NCBI GenBank assembly: GCA_949289265.1
Contig: CASENE010000058.1
Coordinates: forward strand, 121,681 to 185,680
Length of the DNA: 64,000 nt
Reading direction: 5' to 3'
Origin: an uncultured Bacteroides sp.
GTDB lineage: Bacteria > Bacteroidota > Bacteroidia > Bacteroidales > Bacteroidaceae
Below are positions 1 through 7,884 of this stretch, in pieces. The first letter of the stretch is position 1, and each line of letters starts with the position of its first letter. The notes under the pieces are model-generated. The model was given only the letters and a program-made list of their open reading frames with translations. It searched no databases and had not been told where the DNA came from. A program made the position numbers and the translations under genes.

Positions 1-378
1 CGCGGCGAAGGCATCCCCATCGAGGCCGGGCAGACCTGCATCATACGCGGGCGCAACCTCAAGGTGGGCGGCGAGGCCGAAGAGGTGGGCGTCACCCTCA
101 CGCGCATGGACGGCTCGACGGGCACCACCTACTTCTTCCCCGTCAACAAGCTCTATCCCAACACCAAGACGCAGGTGGGCTTCGTGCTTCCCGCCGACGC
201 CCCCGAAGGCAGCGTCTGGAGCGTCAAGCTCTGCACACAGCTGTCCAACAACGGCAGCCTCCTGCTGAAAGAGCCCCGCACCGTGGTGATGGACTCCAAC
301 TTCGTCGTCGGCGTCGAAGCCTCGGACATCCCCGGAGGCTCCGGGCAGGGCGGCACCGGCGAGACCCCTTTAGGATAA
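1..378 (+). CDS. C-terminal part of an HU-type DNA-binding protein with an Ig-like tail (DUF4469-like), 5' end outside the window
   Basis: The reading frame is open from base 1 to the TAA at 376-378, so the gene starts to the left of the window. The visible 125 residues begin with a stretch containing IEAGQTCIIRGRNLKVGG and continue as a beta-rich domain ending in a Gly-rich tail. This resembles the C-terminal Ig-like domain (DUF4469) that in Bacteroidales follows an N-terminal HU-like DNA-binding domain. The HU half is not visible here, so the assignment rests on the C-terminal pattern only. No membrane segment is seen. The gene is followed by a 23-bp-period repeat array and then the fructan locus, with no functional link apparent. 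Confidence 0.6.
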   Translation, partial: RGEGIPIEAGQTCIIRGRNLKVGGEAEEVGVTLTRMDGSTGTTYFFPVNKLYPNTKTQVGFVLPADAPEGSVWSVKLCTQLSNNGSLLLKEPRTVVMDSNFVVGVEASDIPGGSGQGGTGETPLG

Positions 379-404
379 ACAGCCGCCCCGCCTCCTTCGC
401 GCCC

Positions 405-505
405 CGCGAAAGCCGGGCATCGCGCCTCGCGAAAGCCACGTTTCGCACCCCGCGAAAGCCAGCTATCGCAACGCGCGAAAGCCACGCATCGCGCCGCGCG
501 ACTCC
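405..505. repeat. Tandem dyad array A, 23-bp period
   Basis: The core CGCGAAAGCC recurs at 405, 428, 451 and 474, exactly 23 bp apart, and a partial fifth unit starts at 497. Each unit contains an inverted pair GCGA...TCGC. The array fills the gap between the HU-type gene and the GH32 gene and lies upstream of the GH32 promoter. It belongs to the family of 21-23 bp arrays described in the findings. Confidence 0.85.
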
Positions 506-553
506 TTAAGAAAATAAAAAGTCCGCCCCGCGCGACCCTTTGCTGAATTTTAT

Positions 554-561
554 TACATTTG
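554..561 (+). promoter_or_regulatory. -7 promoter box of the fructan operon
   Basis: TACATTTG matches the Bacteroidetes -7 consensus TAnnTTTG. Transcription would begin near 568, which rules out translation starts upstream of it and supports the ATG at 598. I see no good TTTG -33 box at 19-21 bp; activation by the downstream hybrid sensor could compensate (inference). Confidence 0.6.
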
Positions 562-597
562 AAACATCAAACCATTACCCAAATCAAACTTGCTTTT

Positions 598-2430
598 ATG
601 ACTACATTACGAAACATCCTATTCGCCGCGCTGGCTCTTCTGGCCACCCTCGGCACCGCGCAAGCGCAAAAGGCCGCCGACGGCCTCCGCATCCACTACC
701 TGGGCGGCAACCGCACCCTCGTACACGTCGACCAACCCCGCCGCTACCTCCTCCTCCCCGTCGAAGAGCAGGCCCCCGAGGCCACCGTCCGCGTCCTGGC
801 CAACGCCCGCACGCAAGAGGAAATACGCATCCGCCTGGCGCTGAACAAGGTGGACTACCTGGTGCCCGTCGACCTCGCCCGCTGGGAGGGACAAGGCATC
901 GCTCTGGACATCTACACCGAGAACAGCCGTGCCAACGTGCGCGACGCCATCGCCGACGCCTACTGGAGCCACCTGGCGCTGAGCGACACCTTCGACACGG
1001 CCAACCGCGAGACCTACCGCCCGCGCTATCACCACACGCCCCGGTACGGCTGGATGAACGACCCCAACGGCATGTTCTACCTGGACGGCACGTGGCACCT
1101 CTGCTACCAGTGGAACCCCTACGGCTCGATGTGGGGCAACCTCTCGTGGGGACACTCCACGTCTGCCGACCTCGTGCACTGGCAGGCCCAGCCCGCCGCC
1201 CTGCGCCCCGACGGCCTTGGCATGATATTCAGCGGCAGCTGCGTGGTGGACACGGCCGGCACGGCAGGCTTCGGGCGCGGGGCCGTCATCGCCATCTACA
1301 CCAGCGCCGCCGGCACGCAGATACAGTCCATGGCCGTCAGCACGGACGGCGGCCGCACCTTCCGCCCCTATGGCGCCAACCCCATCATCGTGTCCGACAA
1401 GGAGTGCCGCGACCCGCACATGTTCTGGCACCCGGAGACCGGACGCTGGATCATGGTGTTGGCCGCCGCGCTGGAGCACGAGATGTGGATCTACTCCTCG
1501 CCCGACCTCAAGACGTGGACCAAGGAGAGCAGCTTCGGCAAGGGCTACGGCTCGCAAGACGGCGTGTGGGAGTGTCCCGACCTCTTCCCCCTGCCCGTGC
1601 CCGACGGCGGAGGCAAGCAGAAGTGGGTGCTGCTGTGCAACATCAATCCCGGCGGCATCTACGGCGGCAGCGCCACGCAATACTTCGTGGGCGACTTCGA
1701 CGGCCACACCTTCACCTGCGACTCGAAGCCCGAAGTGACCAAGTGGATGGACTGGGGCAAGGACCACTACGCCACCGTCAGCTGGGCCAACGCCCCGCAG
1801 GGACGACGCACGGCCATCGGCTGGATGAGCAACTGGCAATACGCCAACAACGTCCCCACGCAGCAATACCGCAGCGCCAACACCCTGCCCCGCGAGCTCT
1901 CCCTGTTTGACGGCGGCGATGGCCAGCTCTACCTGGCCTCCACGCCCTCGCCCGAGCTGGAGAAGCTGCGCCGCGAACCCTCGGTAAAGACCTCGTTCAC
2001 CGCCCGCCAGAAAGGCACGTCGCGCCCCCTGCCGCAGCAGAACGGCGGCGTCTGCGAGTTGGAGCTGCTGCTGGGCACCGGCTCGGCCTCGAAGGTGTAC
2101 GTCACCCTCTCCAACCCCGCCGGCGAGAAGGTGGTGATGACCTACGACGTATCCGCCCGCACCTTCGCCATGGACCGCACGCAAAGCGGCCTGACGGGCT
2201 TCAGCGTAGACTTCCCCACCGTCACCACGGCCCCCGCGCCCGACGGCTCGTTCCAGGTGCTCCGCCTCTTCATCGACCGCTGCAGCATCGAGGCCTTCGA
2301 GGGCCAGGGACGCTTCGCGATGACCAACCTCGTCTTTCCCACGCAGCCTTACACCACCGTGACCGTCAGCACCGACAGCGGCCGTTGCGCCGTGCGTCAG
2401 CTCACCGTCTGGCCCCTGGGCGCGGAATAA
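598..2430 (+). CDS. Glycoside hydrolase family 32 fructan hydrolase (levanase/inulinase/invertase type), secreted
   Basis: This 610-residue enzyme should release fructose from beta-fructans or sucrose. The three GH32 catalytic motifs are intact: WMNDPNG with nucleophile Asp155, RDP with transition-state stabiliser Asp272, and ECPD with acid/base Glu325. A C-terminal beta-sandwich typical of GH32 occupies roughly residues 470-610. The N-terminus (MTTLRNILFAALALLATLG, then AQA) is a classical signal peptide without a lipobox cysteine, so a periplasmic or released enzyme is likelier than a surface lipoprotein. The ATG at 598 is chosen because the signal peptide starts there and a -7 box lies at 554-561; in-frame initiation farther upstream would precede the transcript. 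MFS transporter and fructokinase genes follow on the same strand. Fructan specificity (levan or inulin) cannot be read from the sequence. Confidence 0.93.
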   Translation: MTTLRNILFAALALLATLGTAQAQKAADGLRIHYLGGNRTLVHVDQPRRYLLLPVEEQAPEATVRVLANARTQEEIRIRLALNKVDYLVPVDLARWEGQGIALDIYTENSRANVRDAIADAYWSHLALSDTFDTANRETYRPRYHHTPRYGWMNDPNGMFYLDGTWHLCYQWNPYGSMWGNLSWGHSTSADLVHWQAQPAALRPDGLGMIFSGSCVVDTAGTAGFGRGAVIAIYTSAAGTQIQSMAVSTDGGRTFRPYGANPIIVSDKECRDPHMFWHPETGRWIMVLAAALEHEMWIYSSPDLKTWTKESSFGKGYGSQDGVWECPDLFPLPVPDGGGKQKWVLLCNINPGGIYGGSATQYFVGDFDGHTFTCDSKPEVTKWMDWGKDHYATVSWANAPQGRRTAIGWMSNWQYANNVPTQQYRSANTLPRELSLFDGGDGQLYLASTPSPELEKLRREPSVKTSFTARQKGTSRPLPQQNGGVCELELLLGTGSASKVYVTLSNPAGEKVVMTYDVSARTFAMDRTQSGLTGFSVDFPTVTTAPAPDGSFQVLRLFIDRCSIEAFEGQGRFAMTNLVFPTQPYTTVTVSTDSGRCAVRQLTVWPLGAE

Positions 2431-2508
2431 GTCCTGCGGGATAGGCTACGGGCCGTTTACAGGTAAAGGGCGTTTTCAGGATAACCTTTCATTAAAAGAC
2501 TATTTCAC

Positions 2509-3669
2509 ATGAGCAATAAGAACAATCTCTCCAAACTCTTGCCCGTCATGCTCTGCTTCTTTGCCATGGGCTTCGTGGACCTGGTGGGCATCGCGTCCAA
2601 CTACGTGAAGGAAGACCTCGGCCTGACGGACGCGCAGGCCAACATCTTCCCTTCGCTGGTCTTCTTCTGGTTCCTCATCTTCAGTGTGCCCACGGGCGTG
2701 CTGATGAACCGCATCGGTCGCCGCAAGACGGTGCTGCTGAGCCTCGTGGTGACGGCCGTGTCGCTGGCTCTGCCCATCTTCGGCGACAGCTACGGGCTGA
2801 TGCTCTGCTCGTTCTCGCTGTTGGGCATCGGCAACGCGCTGATGCAGACCTCGCTCAACCCGCTGCTGAGCAACGTCATCACGGGCAACCGGCTGGCCTC
2901 GTCGCTGACGTTCGGCCAATTCGTCAAGGCCATCGCCTCGTTCCTGGCCCCGTACATCGCCATGTGGGGCGCCACGCATGCCATCCCCGACTTGGGGCTG
3001 GAGTGGCGCGTGCTCTTCCCCGTCTACATGGTGATTGCGGTGATAGCCATCCTCTGGCTGGGCGCCACGCACATCGAGGAAGACCAGCCTGACCGCGCCT
3101 CCGGCTTTGCCGACTGCTTCCGCCTGCTGGGCCACCCGTTCATCCTGCTGTGCTTCCTGGGCATCATGTGCCACGTGGGCATCGACGTGGGCACCAACAC
3201 CACCGCGCCCAAGCTCCTGATGGAGCGTCTGGACATGACGCTGGACGAGGCTTCGTGGGCCACGAGCCTGTATTTCATCTTCCGCACGCTGGGCTGCCTG
3301 AGCGGCACGTTCATCCTCTCGCGCTTCTCGTCGCGGTCGTTCCTGTGGGTCAGTGTGGGACTGATGCTCGCGGCCATGGCCGGGCTGTTCGTGTCCGACG
3401 TGCACTACATTATATATATATGTATCGCCCTCATCGGCTACGGCAACAGCAACGTCTTCTCCATCGTCTTCGCCCAGGCCCTGCAGGCCATGCCGCAGAA
3501 GAAGAACGAGATTTCCGGCCTGATGATCATGGGCCTCTTCGGCGGCACGGTCTTCCCCCTGCTGATGGGCTTTGCCAGCGATGCCATGGGGCAGAGCGGG
3601 GCCGTGGCGGTGATGACCGTCGGCGTGCTCTACCTCATCTTCTATGCCGCAAGGATGAAGAGGGCGTAA
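2509..3669 (+). CDS. Major facilitator superfamily sugar importer (probable fructose permease)
   Basis: The 386-residue product is almost entirely hydrophobic helices and carries the MFS loop motif between the second and third helix (GVLMNRIGRRK, around residues 64-74), with a second cytoplasmic loop near residues 185-200. It resembles FucP/fructose-type symporters found beside GH32 and fructokinase genes in Bacteroides fructan loci, where the inner-membrane carrier imports the free fructose released in the periplasm. No promoter box is visible in the 78-bp gap from the GH32 gene, so cotranscription is likely. Substrate assignment is by context; the family alone would say only monosaccharide or drug transport. 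Confidence 0.85.
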   Translation: MSNKNNLSKLLPVMLCFFAMGFVDLVGIASNYVKEDLGLTDAQANIFPSLVFFWFLIFSVPTGVLMNRIGRRKTVLLSLVVTAVSLALPIFGDSYGLMLCSFSLLGIGNALMQTSLNPLLSNVITGNRLASSLTFGQFVKAIASFLAPYIAMWGATHAIPDLGLEWRVLFPVYMVIAVIAILWLGATHIEEDQPDRASGFADCFRLLGHPFILLCFLGIMCHVGIDVGTNTTAPKLLMERLDMTLDEASWATSLYFIFRTLGCLSGTFILSRFSSRSFLWVSVGLMLAAMAGLFVSDVHYIIYICIALIGYGNSNVFSIVFAQALQAMPQKKNEISGLMIMGLFGGTVFPLLMGFASDAMGQSGAVAVMTVGVLYLIFYAARMKRA

Positions 3670-3686
3670 GCAAGTATTTATTCTTT

Positions 3687-3785
3687 AGACGCAGATGACG
3701 CGGATGACGCTGATTAATAATTTCGGATGGCAGATTCTCAGCTAATAAAGACAATGAATCTGCGTCATCCGCGTCATCTGCGTCT
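3687..3785. repeat. Long inverted repeat (29-bp arms, one mismatch) between transporter and fructokinase genes
   Basis: The arms 3687-3715 and 3757-3785 are reverse complements except for one position, around a 41-base loop. Each arm is itself built from repeated GATGACGC/GCAGATGACG words. Transcribed in the operon it would form a stable hairpin between the MFS and kinase cistrons, which could attenuate or protect mRNA ends. No T-run follows, so it is not a standard terminator. Confidence 0.85.
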
Positions 3786-3840
3786 GAAAAATCATCACTA
3801 CTAAATTATCATTTACCAATCATTCAAACACCAACATATC

Positions 3841-4722
3841 ATGAATCATATCGTAGTAGGAATGGGCGAGGCACTGTGGGACGTGCTGCCCGAAGGAAAG
3901 AAACTGGGCGGGGCACCCGCCAACTTTGCATACCATGTATCGCAGTTCGGCCTGGACAGCCGCGTCGTGAGCGCCGTGGGCGAGGACAAGCTGGGCATGG
4001 AAATCTTGGAGAACTTCCGCGACAAGGGACTGAACGGCATGGTGGAGACCGTGCCCTATCCCACGGGAACGGTGCAGGTGACGTTGGACGACGCCGGCGT
4101 GCCCTGCTATGACATCAAGGAAGGCGTGGCGTGGGACAACATCCCCTACACCGTCTCCCTCGACGGGCTGGCCCGGCAGACGCGCGCCGTGTGCTTCGGC
4201 TCGCTGGCCCAGCGCAGCGTGGTGTCGCGCGAGACCATCAACCGCTTCCTCGACACCATGCCCGACGGCGAGGGACAGCTGAAGATATTCGACATCAACC
4301 TGCGCCAGAACTTCTACACCAAGGAGGTGCTGTGCCAGTCGATGCGCAAGTGCAACATCCTGAAGATTAACGACGAGGAACTGGTGACCATCAGCCGCAT
4401 GTTCGGCTATCCGGGCATCGACCTGCAGGACAAGTGCTGGATACTCTTGGGCAAGTACGACCTCCGGATGCTCATCCTGACCTGCGGCGTCAACGGCAGC
4501 TACGTCTTCACGCCCGGCAAGGTCTACTTCCAGGAGACGCCCCGCGTGCAGGTGGCCGACACCGTGGGCGCGGGCGACTCGTTCACCGCCGCCTTCGTCT
4601 CCGCCATCCTGCGGGGCATGCCCGTGGAAGACGCGCACCGGCTGGCCGTCTGCACCTCGGCCTACGTCTGCACGCAAAACGGGGCGATGCCCGTGCTGCC
4701 CAAGGAACTGACGGGGATGTAA
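3841..4722 (+). CDS. PfkB-family carbohydrate kinase, probable fructokinase
   Basis: The 293-residue protein is a ribokinase-fold sugar kinase that would phosphorylate imported fructose. The N-terminal GGAPANFAYH segment (sugar-binding glycines) and the C-terminal anion-hole/catalytic motif DTVGAGDSFTAAF are intact; the presumed catalytic base is Asp246. Length fits the family. It is the third gene of the fructan operon, after hydrolase and importer, and is followed by the sensor gene, matching the order of functions in Bacteroides fructan utilisation loci. No promoter box is visible directly upstream. Adenosine or 2-keto-3-deoxygluconate kinase activity is formally possible for PfkB members, but the neighbours argue for fructose. 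Confidence 0.9.
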   Translation: MNHIVVGMGEALWDVLPEGKKLGGAPANFAYHVSQFGLDSRVVSAVGEDKLGMEILENFRDKGLNGMVETVPYPTGTVQVTLDDAGVPCYDIKEGVAWDNIPYTVSLDGLARQTRAVCFGSLAQRSVVSRETINRFLDTMPDGEGQLKIFDINLRQNFYTKEVLCQSMRKCNILKINDEELVTISRMFGYPGIDLQDKCWILLGKYDLRMLILTCGVNGSYVFTPGKVYFQETPRVQVADTVGAGDSFTAAFVSAILRGMPVEDAHRLAVCTSAYVCTQNGAMPVLPKELTGM

Positions 4723-4772
4723 GGACCTCGGCAGGGTGCAATAGGGATTTATCAAACCTATTGCTTGGATGA

Positions 4773-4856
4773 GAATCATGCACGATGATTATAGGAATCA
4801 TGCACGATGATTGTAGGAATCATGTACGATGATTGTGGGAATCATGTACGATGATT
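4773..4856. repeat. Tandem dyad array B, 22-bp period
   Basis: Four copies of GAATCATGYACGATGATT start at 4773, 4795, 4817 and 4839, exactly 22 bp apart. Each copy is an inverted repeat AATCAT-N5-ATGATT. The array lies between the fructokinase stop and the sensor-gene promoter. It could be an operator array for the sensor, but the same architecture with other sequences occurs at ten other loci here. Confidence 0.9.
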
Positions 4857-4966
4857 CCTACTTTCGTTCGTGCTTTGCCTGGGAATAGATTTAGAGCTGA
4901 AGCGGCTTTTCCGCAGGGCAAAGGAATGTATGCCTTGCCTCTTCTCGTTTTCTCCTATTATTTTCT

Positions 4967-4974
4967 TACATTTG
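4967..4974 (+). promoter_or_regulatory. -7 promoter box of the hybrid sensor gene
   Basis: TACATTTG lies 28 bases upstream of the ATG at 5003, giving a leader of about 20 bases. It indicates that the sensor is transcribed separately from the hydrolase-transporter-kinase operon. Confidence 0.6.
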
Positions 4975-5002
4975 CAAGCGATAACCCGGTAAATGTAAGG
5001 CC

Positions 5003-7771
5003 ATGAAACATCTTTCCCTTTATATCCTGCTTCTTTTCAGCGTCCTATCCCTCGGCGCGTGCCGACAGGAGCGGGCGCGTTACGTCATCGGCGTGTCCCA
5101 ATGCAGCGACGACGAGTGGCGTCACCAGCAAAACACCGAGATGCTGCGCGAGGCGGGTTTCTATCCCGACGTGCAGGTGGTCATCCGCACGGCCAAGGAC
5201 GACAACGGTCGGCAGATACAGGACATCCGCCGCTTCATCCGCGAGGGGGTAGACCTGCTGGTGGTTTCGCCCAACGAGGCCGAGCCCATCACCCCCGTGG
5301 TGGAGGAAGCCTACGACCGGGGCATCCCCGTTATCGTGGTCGACCGCAAGATTCTTTCGGACAAATACACGGCCTACATCGGCGCCGACAACTACGGTAT
5401 CGGCTACTCCATTGGCAACTACATCGCCGACTGCCTGCACGGGCGGGGGACGGTGGTGGAGATTACCGGCCTGGCGGGTTCTACTCCCGCCATCGACCGT
5501 CACGCCGGTTTCCTCAAAGCCATCAGCCACCATTCGGACGTCCGTCTGCTGGCCGTGGCCGACGGTGCCTGGCTGCACGACCGGGCCGAGGCGAAGATGG
5601 ACAGCCTGCTCGGGGTCTACCCGCAGTTCGACGTGCTCTACGCGCAAAACGACCGTATGGCCGCCGGTGCCTACGAAGCCGCCTTGCGCCGGGGGCGGCA
5701 GAAGTCCATCCGCTTCTTCGGCACCGATGCCTTGTCGGGCGAGAGCTATGGCCTGGAGAGCGTGCTGGCAGGCAAGCTGAGCGCCACCTTCATCTATCCC
5801 ACGGGGGGCGACAAGGTGATAGAAACGGCAATGAACATCCTCGGCGGGAAGCCCTTCGAGCGGGAGACGAACATGAACACGTCGGTGGTGGACAGCACCA
5901 ACGCCCCCATCATGCAGTTGCAGACCGCCCACATCAATGCCTTGGATCAGAAGATTGAGACGCTGAGCGGGCGCATCAACCGTTATCTGGAACGCTATGC
6001 CACGCAACAGGTGATACTGACGGTCAGCCTGGCAGGCCTGCTGCTGGTGGCCGCGCTGCTGGTGGCTGTCTACCTGGCCTTGCGTGCCAAGAACCGCCTC
6101 AACCGGGAGCTGTCGCGCCAAAAGAAGATGCTGGAAGAGCAGAAGCGGCAGTTGGAAGAGCAGACCCGCACGCTGGAGAGCCAGAAAGACACGCTGGAGC
6201 AACAGAAGAACCAGCTGGAGCAACTGTCGCACGAACTGGAGGAGGCCACGCATGCCAAACTGGTGTTCTTCACCAACATCTCCCACGACTTCCGCACGCC
6301 CCTCACGCTCATTGCCGACCCGGTAGACCAGCTGCTGGCCGACGCCTCCATCCACGAGCCGAACCGCCAACTGCTGAAGCTGGTGCGCAAGAACGTGAAC
6401 GTGCTGCTGAACCTGGTCAACCAGATATTGGACTTCCGCAAGGTGGAGAACGGCCGCATGGAGTTGCACTTGGCCCCGTTCGACTTGCGGAAGAGCTTCC
6501 AGGCATGGAACGAGTCGTTTCGCGTCACGCTGCATAAGAAGCACATCCGTTTCTCCTTCCAAGTGGAGGGGACGGACGAGGCCGGCTATTGCACGCAGGC
6601 CGATGCGGGAAAGATGGAGCGCATCTACTTCAACCTCCTGTCCAACGCGGTGAAATATACGCCGGACAAGGGCGAGATTGCCATCCGGCTCTCTTCTGCC
6701 GACGACTGCTACGAACTGTCGGTGTTCAACTCGGGCAGCTACATCTCTCCCAAGGACGTGGAGGCCATCTTCGAGCGTTTCTATCAGGTGGACGGCAGTC
6801 GGGCGGGCACGGGCATCGGCCTGGCTCTGGTGCATGCCTTTGTCGAGCTGCAGGGCGGACACATCTCGGCCAGCAGCGACGAGCGGGGGACTACCTTCAC
6901 CGTGACTTTGCCCAAGCGTGCGGTGGAGCGGGAGGCCGAAGACGCCGGGCCCTTGCCTGCCGCCGCGCTCTTGCCGCCTGCCGATTCGGACGAGGACTGG
7001 GCCAAGGAGGTGCCTGCCGGTTCGGACGCCCCCATCATCCTGGTCATCGACGACAACGGCGATATCCGCAGCTATGTGTCGGCGCTCCTGTCGAAGGAAT
7101 ACCGGGTATTGACGGCTGCCGACGGTGATTCGGGCTTGCGGCTGGCCCTGCGCTATGTGCCCGATGTGATTATCTGCGATGTCATGATGCCGGGCATGGA
7201 CGGCATCGAGTGTTGCCGTCGGCTGAAGAGCGAACTGCAGACCTGCCACATCCCGATTATCCTGCTCACGGCCTGTTCGCTGGACGAGCAACGCATTCAG
7301 GGGTATGACGGCGGGGCCGATTCTTACATCTCCAAGCCCTTCAGTTCGCAGTTGCTCTTGTCGCGCATCCGCAACCTCCTGGCCAACCGTTGCCGCCTGA
7401 AGCAGTTCTTCGGCGACACTCCGATGATAGAGAAGAGCGATATCAACGACCTGGACAAGGACTTTGTCTCTCGTTTCCGTGCGTTGGTGGAGAGCCGCCT
7501 GAAGGATTCTTCGCTCAATGTGGAGGAGCTGGGGCGCGACATGGGACTGAGCCGCGTGCAGTTGTATCGCAAGCTCAAGTCGCTGACCAACTGTTCGCCC
7601 AACGAGCTGTTGCGCCGCATGCGTCTGCGCAAGGCAGCCTCGCTGTTGGTGGCGAGCGACATGACCGTGGCCGAGGTGGCCTATGAGGTCGGCTTTTCTT
7701 CGCCTTCTTACTTTACGAAGTGCTACAAGGAAGAGTTCGGCGAGAGTCCCACAGACAAGAGGAAGAGGTAA
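5003..7771 (+). CDS. Hybrid two-component system sensor/regulator with sugar-binding periplasmic domain (fructan-locus regulator, BT1754-like)
   Basis: This 922-residue protein joins a whole signalling path in one chain. After a signal sequence, residues about 25-310 form a LacI/ribose-binding-protein-like domain (YVIGVSQCSDDEWR, later DTDALSGES-type segments). One transmembrane helix lies at about 334-358, then a Gln/Glu/Lys coiled coil (about 362-420), a HisKA domain with ISHDFRTPL (His428), a HATPase domain (N box NLLSNAVKYTP near 544, G box GTGIGLAL near 603), a receiver with phospho-acceptor Asp726 in CDVMMPGMDG, and a C-terminal AraC-type double helix-turn-helix. This domain order matches the Bacteroides regulator known to bind fructose directly and activate fructan genes. 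A cysteine near residue 19 (LGAC) looks like a lipobox but is probably incidental in a membrane-spanning sensor. It should control the operon at 598-4722. Confidence 0.95.
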   Translation: MKHLSLYILLLFSVLSLGACRQERARYVIGVSQCSDDEWRHQQNTEMLREAGFYPDVQVVIRTAKDDNGRQIQDIRRFIREGVDLLVVSPNEAEPITPVVEEAYDRGIPVIVVDRKILSDKYTAYIGADNYGIGYSIGNYIADCLHGRGTVVEITGLAGSTPAIDRHAGFLKAISHHSDVRLLAVADGAWLHDRAEAKMDSLLGVYPQFDVLYAQNDRMAAGAYEAALRRGRQKSIRFFGTDALSGESYGLESVLAGKLSATFIYPTGGDKVIETAMNILGGKPFERETNMNTSVVDSTNAPIMQLQTAHINALDQKIETLSGRINRYLERYATQQVILTVSLAGLLLVAALLVAVYLALRAKNRLNRELSRQKKMLEEQKRQLEEQTRTLESQKDTLEQQKNQLEQLSHELEEATHAKLVFFTNISHDFRTPLTLIADPVDQLLADASIHEPNRQLLKLVRKNVNVLLNLVNQILDFRKVENGRMELHLAPFDLRKSFQAWNESFRVTLHKKHIRFSFQVEGTDEAGYCTQADAGKMERIYFNLLSNAVKYTPDKGEIAIRLSSADDCYELSVFNSGSYISPKDVEAIFERFYQVDGSRAGTGIGLALVHAFVELQGGHISASSDERGTTFTVTLPKRAVEREAEDAGPLPAAALLPPADSDEDWAKEVPAGSDAPIILVIDDNGDIRSYVSALLSKEYRVLTAADGDSGLRLALRYVPDVIICDVMMPGMDGIECCRRLKSELQTCHIPIILLTACSLDEQRIQGYDGGADSYISKPFSSQLLLSRIRNLLANRCRLKQFFGDTPMIEKSDINDLDKDFVSRFRALVESRLKDSSLNVEELGRDMGLSRVQLYRKLKSLTNCSPNELLRRMRLRKAASLLVASDMTVAEVAYEVGFSSPSYFTKCYKEEFGESPTDKRKR

Positions 7772-7796
7772 GCGAGGCCGGGCGAACGGATACGGG

Positions 7797-7865
7797 AAAG
7801 GGCTTCGTAGACGGGCGGGCAATGGGAACATTCCCTTTGGCGCTGTCCGCTCTACGAAGCCCTTT
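7797..7865. terminator. Bidirectional hairpin between convergent genes
   Basis: A perfect 15-bp stem (7797-7811 with 7851-7865) encloses a smaller palindrome GGGAA-CA-TTCCC. The right arm ends in CCCTTTCT and the left arm begins AGAAAGGG-like on the other strand, so it can end transcription of both the sensor gene and the minus-strand protease gene. Confidence 0.7.
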
Positions 7866-7884
7866 CTGATGGATGTCGGTTGTG

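Noticed and set aside
619-2184. Long minus-strand ORF opposite the GH32 gene (and similar long antisense ORFs at 5045-7831, 8740-11139, 12872-14668, 32954-36250 and 59503-61938)
   Set aside because: They mirror well-supported genes on the other strand, have skewed His/Gly/Val composition typical of high-GC shadow frames, and show no recognisable domains.
4773-4856. Array B as a dedicated operator of the fructan sensor
   Set aside because: Kept only as a possibility: the same 22-bp architecture occurs beside unrelated genes, so a locus-specific operator role is not supported by position alone.
5003-5062. Lipoprotein signal (LGAC) on the hybrid sensor
   Set aside because: The protein needs a membrane-spanning topology with cytoplasmic kinase and DNA-binding domains; the cysteine position is probably incidental, although dual anchoring cannot be excluded.
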